Program-made: the position numbers and the translations under genes
Notes under the pieces: generated by a model
What the model was told of the DNA's origin: nothing
What the model saw: the letters and a program-made list of their open reading frames with translations, nothing else
Database searches by the model: none
Shown here: positions 39,844-39,970 of the stretch, in pieces
Numbering within the stretch: the first letter of the stretch is position 1
Layout: every line of letters starts with the position of its first letter
From: an uncultured Lachnospiraceae bacterium
GTDB taxonomy: Bacteria > Bacillota > Clostridia > Lachnospirales > Lachnospiraceae
Assembly (NCBI GenBank): GCA_949893755.1
Contig: CATLCV010000024.1
Span: 1-39,970, forward strand
DNA: 39,970 nucleotides
Reading direction: 5' to 3'

Positions 39844-39970
39844 GTGCGCCCAGAAAAGGGCGGATAGTTTAGCGGGTGGAAATCCCGTACGGAAAGGCCT
39901 GGCGAGCCACCGTTAGCAAGTCTTGGGCGCTGCCTGGTAACAGACAGCTGTTAAGCGTAGACAGTTAGGA
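39844..39970 (+). mobile_element. 5' end of a group II intron (partial)
   Basis: The sequence starts GTGCGCCCAGAAAAGGGCG, the consensus GUGYG 5' end of group II introns with a closing GCGCCC/GGGCG stem, much like the Lactococcus Ll.LtrB start. Downstream come domain I-like pieces: GGGTGGAAATCCC, CGTTAGCAAG, and AAGCGTAGACAG near the edge, which I recognise from clostridial group II introns. The 5' splice site lies on the first base after the rtcB TAG. The reverse transcriptase/maturase frame and domains V-VI must lie beyond the window. Splicing would restore the rtcB 3' region without touching its protein. Confidence 0.82.

Overview
The window looks like a chromosomal segment of a gut-type Lachnospiraceae / Clostridium cluster XIVa bacterium. 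The evidence is a moderate G+C content, strong AGGAGG-type ribosome binding sites, many ATGA-overlapping operons, butyrate kinase, a large helix-turn-helix/GH39 regulator family, AAA-ATPase/PD-(D/E)XK accessory genes and a group II intron. The species cannot be fixed from the sequence alone.

Layout. 1-214 holds the 3' end of a winged-helix gene. 436-4935 is a five-gene peptide-antibiotic (lantibiotic/cationic peptide) sensing and export operon: ABC ATPase, two ABC-2 permeases, OmpR-type regulator and sensor kinase. 5108-7073 holds a broken and an intact AAA-ATPase/nuclease gene. 7160-9565 encodes an AraC regulator fused to a GH39-like domain. 9664-11884 (minus strand) has a chemoreceptor and acpS. 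12196-13539 is an AAA_14/DUF4143 ATPase behind three 32-bp tandem repeats.

13670-24712 is the most unusual block. A TetR regulator is followed by a same-strand series: CocE/X-Pro-type hydrolase, a divergent acyl carrier protein, a Pta-family phosphate acyltransferase, butyrate kinase, an MFS transporter, a second AraC-GH39 regulator and a BaiCD/FadH-like flavin-FeS enoate reductase. Read together this suggests import of an acylated or unsaturated compound, hydrolysis, acyl activation through acyl phosphate and a thioester, and C=C reduction. The substrate is unknown.

24834-27360 holds a toxin-antitoxin locus whose toxin gene looks truncated but whose MqsA/Panacea-type antitoxin and palindromic operator are intact, followed by a third AAA-ATPase gene that has lost its nuclease end. 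27417-31290 carries an MFS exporter, an iron-sulfur flavoprotein and a GPH-family symporter. 31402-34345 (minus) is an ABC exporter with its regulator; both promoters carry the same operator-like sequence. 34451-38250 (minus) has two WYL regulators, a P-loop ATPase and a DUF4869 protein, divergent from an RtcB RNA ligase (38611-39843). A group II intron begins on the base after the rtcB stop codon and runs off the window.

Nothing resembling an rRNA, tRNA or CRISPR array was seen.
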